From UBA3103 sp002365855 (GTDB lineage Bacteria; Bacillota; Desulfotomaculia; Desulfotomaculales; Pelotomaculaceae): 53,556 nt of DNA. Position 1 is the stretch's first letter. The number at the start of each line of letters is the position of its first letter. The stretch is from positions 1 through 53,556 of the forward strand of contig DAOURR010000006.1 of NCBI GenBank assembly GCA_030627625.1, given 5' to 3'. Made by a program: the position numbers and the translations under genes. Under the pieces are notes generated by a model. It saw only the letters and a list, made by a program, of their open reading frames with translations, was not told the DNA's origin and did not search any database. Of the stretch, positions 49,939 through 53,556 are shown one piece after another.

Positions 49939-50654
49939 ATTGTACCGTCCTTTCGTACGATTAGGACGCTCATATATCCAGTCACATCATCAGGCAGCCT
50001 GTTTAAGTCACGGGTAACGTACTGTCCGGGCGTTCCCACTCTTGAAGCGAATACAACCTCGCGACCGGGTATTTCCTTTTCAATAAAACTCAGCAGTTCA
50101 CTCAACCTGTCGCCCAGCTTCATGAAAACTACCACATCGCTTTCCTTTAATATGCCGCAGATACGGTCCAGGGGACCATCCGGCAGGGGTATCACGCTGA
50201 GGAATTCTTCGCCGCATACCAGGGGAAAATTTTCAGCCGCGCCGGCAGCTGCAAAAGAGGTGACACCGGGTATTGTTGTTATTGATTCGGGCAAAATCCT
50301 GCCCTCAAGCTGCTGCAAAACATAGTTAAAGGTGCTGTAGGTAAGCGCGTCACCCAGGGTGATAAACGCGACATTTTCACCTGTTTCAACCAGGGCGGCG
50401 ATCTCATTTGCCACTCCCCGCCAGCAGCTGTCGAGATCAACCTGGTCTCTGGTCATTGGGAAGTCACATATTTTTAACTTGGAGGTGTCGACCTGCTTCG
50501 CAACTACCTGCAGTGCCGCGCTTTCTCCACGGCTTGAAGCTTTGGGAACAAAAACAACGTCAGCTTCCTTCAAGGCCTGGATTGCCTTCAGCGTTAACAG
50601 CCCGGGATCGCCGGGTCCTACACCAATACCCCATAAGTGACCGTTTTTGCTCAT
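49935..50654 (-). CDS. cbiL: Precorrin-2 / cobalt-factor II C20-methyltransferase
   Basis: 239 aa. GIGVGPGDPGLLTLKA, FPMTRD, ITLGDALTYSTF, TIPGVTSFAAAGA and VVFMKLGDRL are the CobI/CbiL signatures. First methylation after precorrin-2/cobalt-sirohydrochlorin. Overlaps cbiE by four bases. Confidence 0.94.
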   Translation of the reverse strand: MSKNGHLWGIGVGPGDPGLLTLKAIQALKEADVVFVPKASSRGESAALQVVAKQVDTSKLKICDFPMTRDQVDLDSCWRGVANEIAALVETGENVAFITLGDALTYSTFNYVLQQLEGRILPESITTIPGVTSFAAAGAAENFPLVCGEEFLSVIPLPDGPLDRICGILKESDVVVFMKLGDRLSELLSFIEKEIPGREVVFASRVGTPGQYVTRDLNRLPDDVTGYMSVLIVRKDGTI

Positions 50655-51304
50655 ACTGTCCTCCTGTCAATAATACATACTGCCTGGCCGTTAAAGTTTT
50701 CCTCAACCAGTTCAACAAGCTTCCCCTGCCAGGCGCGCTGGTTATCCGAGCCAAGCTTACAGGCTACATAACATACCCTGTGGGGTTCTACTTTTTTTAT
50801 CAGATCGCCGGCAATTTGCCCGGGGCGGCTGGCAGGGCCACACAAAAAAGCGACCGGATGTGTGCCCCGGATAACTTCTTCCACCATTTCAGGTGTTGCC
50901 GGGCGGTAATGAAGCGAAAAAAAACGCATATCCTGCCATTCAAGCGAGAATAACGCACAGGCGGCCTGAATGCAGCTGACCCCAGGAATAAATTTTACGC
51001 TGTAAGATTGCGGCAGTGCCTTGCTCAGGGAGGAGGCTAGACTGTATAGGCCAGTATCCCCGCTAACCAGTACAGCGACTTTCAGGGCATCCGTCCCGGT
51101 TACTATTTCAGACACTCTGCCGGTGTTTACGCTGTCAAGCTCTATTTGGGCGGCTGCCCGTGGGAAGAGACTCAAAAATTTGGCTGTGCCGATTACCACC
51201 TCAGACCTGTCCACCGCATCACGCGCCTGTCCAGTAAGATAGCCTGCTCCGCCAGGACCGCACCCGATGATCACAACTTCTTTTTTAGATTCCACAGGCG
51301 CCAA
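50651..51304 (-). CDS. cbiE: Cobalt-precorrin-7 C5-methyltransferase CbiE
   Basis: 217 aa. IIGCGPGGAGYLTGQARDAV, VLVSGDTGLYSLAS, FIPGVSCIQAACA match the CbiE half of CobL. There is no CbiT decarboxylase domain at its C-terminus and none encoded next to it. ATG 51304 overlaps cbiD by 20 bases. Confidence 0.92.
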   Translation of the reverse strand: MAPVESKKEVVIIGCGPGGAGYLTGQARDAVDRSEVVIGTAKFLSLFPRAAAQIELDSVNTGRVSEIVTGTDALKVAVLVSGDTGLYSLASSLSKALPQSYSVKFIPGVSCIQAACALFSLEWQDMRFFSLHYRPATPEMVEEVIRGTHPVAFLCGPASRPGQIAGDLIKKVEPHRVCYVACKLGSDNQRAWQGKLVELVEENFNGQAVCIIDRRTV

Positions 51305-52346
51305 CCTCCCGGCCTTTCATGTCACATAGCCAAATCCCCAGGTTGCTTATTCTGTATCGTTGTGCAGCGGCATCGCGGATAGCTTTGGCCACACTGTCGA
51401 ACAGTTCTTTTCTGACTGAATGGGGAAGGCAGGTGATGATTCTCTCCACAGTAACCGGGTCCTGCGAGTTTAAATAGTCTTTTGTCAGACCATTCTTCCG
51501 TGCGATTTCCATGACCGCAGTTACCGCGGACGGTGAAACAGCGGAATCAGTGCAGAAATGTCCAGAGATAAGCTTGGCCAGTTTGCCTGGATGGCCTGCC
51601 AGCACAAGCCGTTTAAAATGATGTTTTACAGCCTGTTCCAGCATGATTCCGGCATAATTAGAAATCTCAACGACAGCCAGCTGCGGCGGCTTGAACCTTG
51701 CCTGCACCGCCGAGCGGCCTATGTTTCCAGGCACCAGGTAAACTTCCTCTATACCGTTAGCCCGCGCCACGCTCAGGGCGGGAAGAAGGGAGCACAGCAG
51801 GGCTTCTTTACACATAGGCCGCACAATACCAGTTGTCCCAAGGATAGATATGCCGCCGACTATACCCAGGCGCGGGTTATAGGTTTTTTTGGCAAGCTCT
51901 TCGCCACGGGGCACAGAAACTTCTATTTCCAGGCCTCCTTCGTCAGGAACAAGGCCTGCAACCGATTGTTCAATCATGCGGCGGGGAACCGGATTAATGG
52001 CCGGCTGCCCCACGGGAACCTGTAATCCGTCCAGAGTAACAGTCCCAACACCAGTTCCGCCCTTAATTAATATGCCTGCCGAGCAGGTACGCCTCACGGT
52101 AACAATAATCTCTGCACTATCAGTAATGTCACGATCCGCCCCGGCATACTTAACGACCTTTGCCCGGGCCCAGTCTTTCTGAAAAAAAACATGGGCAATG
52201 TTAACGGTGATCTGCTTCCCCAAGGGTAGGAAGATGCTCACATTATCTAATGTCTTGCTCTGGTTCAAGGCCAGTGCCGCGGCCCTGGCGGCTGCGGCGG
52301 CGCAGGTGCCTGTGGTGATGCCCTCTCTGCCTGGTGGCTGTCCCAT
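51285..52346 (-). CDS. cbiD: Cobalt-precorrin-5B C1-methyltransferase CbiD
   Basis: 353 aa. GITTGTCAAAAARAAALAL at the N-terminus, VTLDGLQVPVGQPAINPVPRRMI, GTTGIVRPMCKEAL, and LAGHPGKLAKLISGHFCTDS are typical of CbiD, the methyltransferase specific to the anaerobic route. Intact. Confidence 0.95.
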   Translation of the reverse strand: MGQPPGREGITTGTCAAAAARAAALALNQSKTLDNVSIFLPLGKQITVNIAHVFFQKDWARAKVVKYAGADRDITDSAEIIVTVRRTCSAGILIKGGTGVGTVTLDGLQVPVGQPAINPVPRRMIEQSVAGLVPDEGGLEIEVSVPRGEELAKKTYNPRLGIVGGISILGTTGIVRPMCKEALLCSLLPALSVARANGIEEVYLVPGNIGRSAVQARFKPPQLAVVEISNYAGIMLEQAVKHHFKRLVLAGHPGKLAKLISGHFCTDSAVSPSAVTAVMEIARKNGLTKDYLNSQDPVTVERIITCLPHSVRKELFDSVAKAIRDAAAQRYRISNLGIWLCDMKGREVGACGI

Positions 52347-52386
52347 TATACTTCCTCCACGTATTAAACCTCATTAATGTAATAAT

Positions 52387-53040
52387 TCATGTTGATGAAG
52401 CTCCGGCCTGAAGTGTGCGGCCAGCCGCCATAGATAGAATGGCGTTTAGCGCAGCGGCAGCCAGGGGACTGCCTCCCCTGGTGCCCGTGCAGGTAATGTA
52501 GGGAAGCCCGGATGAAAGCAGTGCCTCCTTGGATTCGGCCGCTCCCACAAATCCAACCGGTATGCCGATAACAAGCGCCGGCTTGGCAATACCCCTTTCA
52601 TAAAGCTCAAGTATCTTCCACAAGGCTGTCGGTGCATTGCCGATTACCGCTATGCAGCCATTTATAATATTTCTGGAGATCCATACCGCTGCCTCGGCCC
52701 GTGTCCAACCTTCTTGCTGGGCTAACTCTATTACATCCTGTCTGTCGATACAGGTATGAATATTAATCTCTAATTCTTTTCGCAGGGCAGGGGAGATGCC
52801 GGCTGCAACCATCCTCACGTCGGTAAATACAGGCACGCGTTCTTTAATCAAGCGAATACCTATTGAAGCAGCGTCTTGAGAAAAGCTGATATGGCGGGCT
52901 ATATCAAAGTCACCAACCGCGTGAATACAACGACGAAGGACTTCCCGCTCTTCAGGAGCATAGCCTGAAAGGTCTATCCCGGCATCAATAATGGCAAAGC
53001 TTTTTGCCATTATCTCCCGGGGTGCAATTTGCTCATACAT
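52387..53040 (-). CDS. cbiC: Cobalt-precorrin-8 methylmutase CbiC
   Basis: 217 aa. Rearranges cobalt-precorrin-8 to cobyrinate. Catalytic His in RRCIHAVGDFDIA; VRMVAAGI, VIGNAPTALWKILEL, GIPVGFVGAAESKEAL and GTRGGSPLAAAALNAI are family motifs. First gene of the operon, 43 bases downstream of the riboswitch terminator. Confidence 0.95.
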   Translation of the reverse strand: MYEQIAPREIMAKSFAIIDAGIDLSGYAPEEREVLRRCIHAVGDFDIARHISFSQDAASIGIRLIKERVPVFTDVRMVAAGISPALRKELEINIHTCIDRQDVIELAQQEGWTRAEAAVWISRNIINGCIAVIGNAPTALWKILELYERGIAKPALVIGIPVGFVGAAESKEALLSSGLPYITCTGTRGGSPLAAAALNAILSMAAGRTLQAGASST

Positions 53041-53070
53041 GATCCATTTTGCCCCCTAAAAAATAAGGAT

Positions 53071-53105
53071 AATAAAAAATTAAAGCCATCCTCTTGAGGA
53101 TGGCT
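53071..53105 (-). terminator. Terminator of the cobalamin riboswitch
   Basis: Perfect 10-bp arms at 53084-53093 and 53096-53105, followed on the minus strand by TTAATTTTTTATT. It lies between the aptamer and cbiC, so it is the attenuating platform. The two-base gap implies that the innermost pairs open to form the loop. Confidence 0.85.
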
Positions 53106-53125
53106 GCCCTTTCTTATACCATCGT

Positions 53126-53335
53126 TCTGCCCGGGTACCACGCCGGGTGAAGCGAACTTTATGAAACGTGGCAGGTTTTCTGGCTTGCGGATCATCCTAC
53201 TCACCCTCCTTCCCAACAAATAGTCAGTGGATATATGGGCTTTCGTACTCGCTTACAGCGACGGGCTCGCGGCCGACTTACACGGCCTTCCCTTTTACCC
53301 CCTTGTGCTTAAGTTAAAAAGGGGCACCAAGTTTC
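53126..53335 (-). promoter_or_regulatory. Cobalamin (B12) riboswitch
   Basis: On the minus strand, in order: GGTGCCCC, AAAAGGGAA, CCCGTCGCTGTAAGCGAG, GGGAAGG, GGATGATCCGCAAGCCAG and the B12 box AAGCCAGAAAACCTGCC (complement near 53164-53180). It controls the downstream cbi operon by attenuation when B12 is abundant. Confidence 0.92.
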
Positions 53336-53349
53336 TTATTCTTTTTTTA

Positions 53350-53378
53350 AAGATAGCACATAATACCTGTGCTGTAAA
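53350..53378 (-). promoter_or_regulatory. Sigma-A promoter of the cbi operon
   Basis: On the minus strand TTTACA (53378-53373), 17 bases, TATCTT (53355-53350), placing the start about 10 bases before the riboswitch. Confidence 0.7.
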
Positions 53379-53511
53379 GAAGAACTTACCCTTGTTGGCA
53401 TTTACTGTTTAAATTCTTTTAATGTAGCACTCAAGCAGATTTAAGTGCAGCTTGTAAAATTTAGGCCATTGGAATAATATTAACTCAACTTTCGCAGTTC
53501 AAAAGTGCGTC

Positions 53512-53536
53512 TAATCCCTTGACAAATAAGGGATTA
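53512..53536. promoter_or_regulatory. Operator-like inverted repeat at window edge
   Basis: Perfect 9-bp arms, TAATCCCTT and AAGGGATTA, separated by seven bases and enclosing a TTGACA (53519-53524). A repressor site over a -35 element of a + strand gene beyond the window is plausible, but no well-spaced -10 is seen. Confidence 0.35.
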
Positions 53537-53556
53537 TGGTAAATTAGAATAACAAA

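Noticed and set aside
1..53556. CRISPR arrays, insertion sequences, prophage or defence islands
   Set aside because: No regularly spaced direct repeats, transposase, integrase, phage or restriction genes were seen; the only mobile-like item is the 68-bp palindrome.

Overview
The window looks like the chromosome of an anaerobic Firmicute of the Desulfotomaculum/Pelotomaculum (Peptococcaceae) type. This is inferred from the gene set: a complete anaerobic (early-cobalt) cobalamin pathway, a selenocysteine NAD-linked formate dehydrogenase, LytS/LytTR and ECF sigma/anti-sigma pairs, TTG/GTG starts with strong AGGAGG-type ribosome sites, and many attenuating leader RNAs. No 16S or other species-level marker is present. 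Genes run almost entirely on the + strand up to about 42.5 kb; the last 11 kb is a single minus-strand cobalamin operon.

Layout. 0-5.4 kb: a 53-residue membrane protein, RecQ, a decayed PAS-domain gene, a YyaL-type thioredoxin-fold protein and a small membrane protein. 5.4-10.9 kb: RidA (minus), then a consensus sigma-A promoter, a TPP riboswitch with terminator, and thiSGHFEC. 11-20 kb: flavin reductase-like protein, macrodomain protein, two small membrane proteins, a metallo-beta-lactamase-fold protein, a LytS/LytTR two-component pair, acpS, nnr and ald. 19.7-23 kb: ECF sigma/anti-sigma pair, a 31-residue microprotein and alr. 23-27.2 kb: glnB-amtB-amtB-glnB ammonium cluster. 27.2-30 kb: a Cys-rich microprotein, an acetyltransferase, a tRNA-like fragment and a second ECF sigma/anti-sigma pair. 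30-32.3 kb: asnB. 32.7-39.9 kb: c-di-GMP (GEMM-I) riboswitch, focA, an OB-fold membrane protein, NuoE-like and NuoF-like subunits, and a Sec-containing FdhA. 39.9-40.8 kb: a molybdenum-cofactor riboswitch with terminator, a 23-bp inverted-repeat element and an unknown gene. 40.9-53.4 kb: cobQ facing the B12-riboswitch-led operon cbiC-D-E-L-F-G-H-(J-X)-M-N-Q-O-A.

How the parts work together. The nitrogen block carries the most striking regulatory signal. glnB, amtB (first copy), amtB (second copy, two units) and asnB are each preceded by small hairpins whose six-base loops have A at position 1 and G at position 4. In each case the second hairpin overlaps the 5' arm of an intrinsic terminator, the architecture of ANTAR-protein antitermination. 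No ANTAR protein is in the window. asnB additionally carries a 43-bp perfect palindrome with a Fur-box core. The formate block joins a c-di-GMP riboswitch to a formate channel and a formate dehydrogenase, followed by a Moco riboswitch in front of an uncharacterised gene; together these suggest second-messenger and cofactor-sensing control of formate metabolism.

Main uncertainties: several starts are non-ATG or not canonical at all (flavin reductase, the 12.3-kb membrane protein, the LytTR regulator, cbiH). All RNA-element calls rest on reading motifs and base pairing by eye. cbiT was not found in the cobalamin operon.
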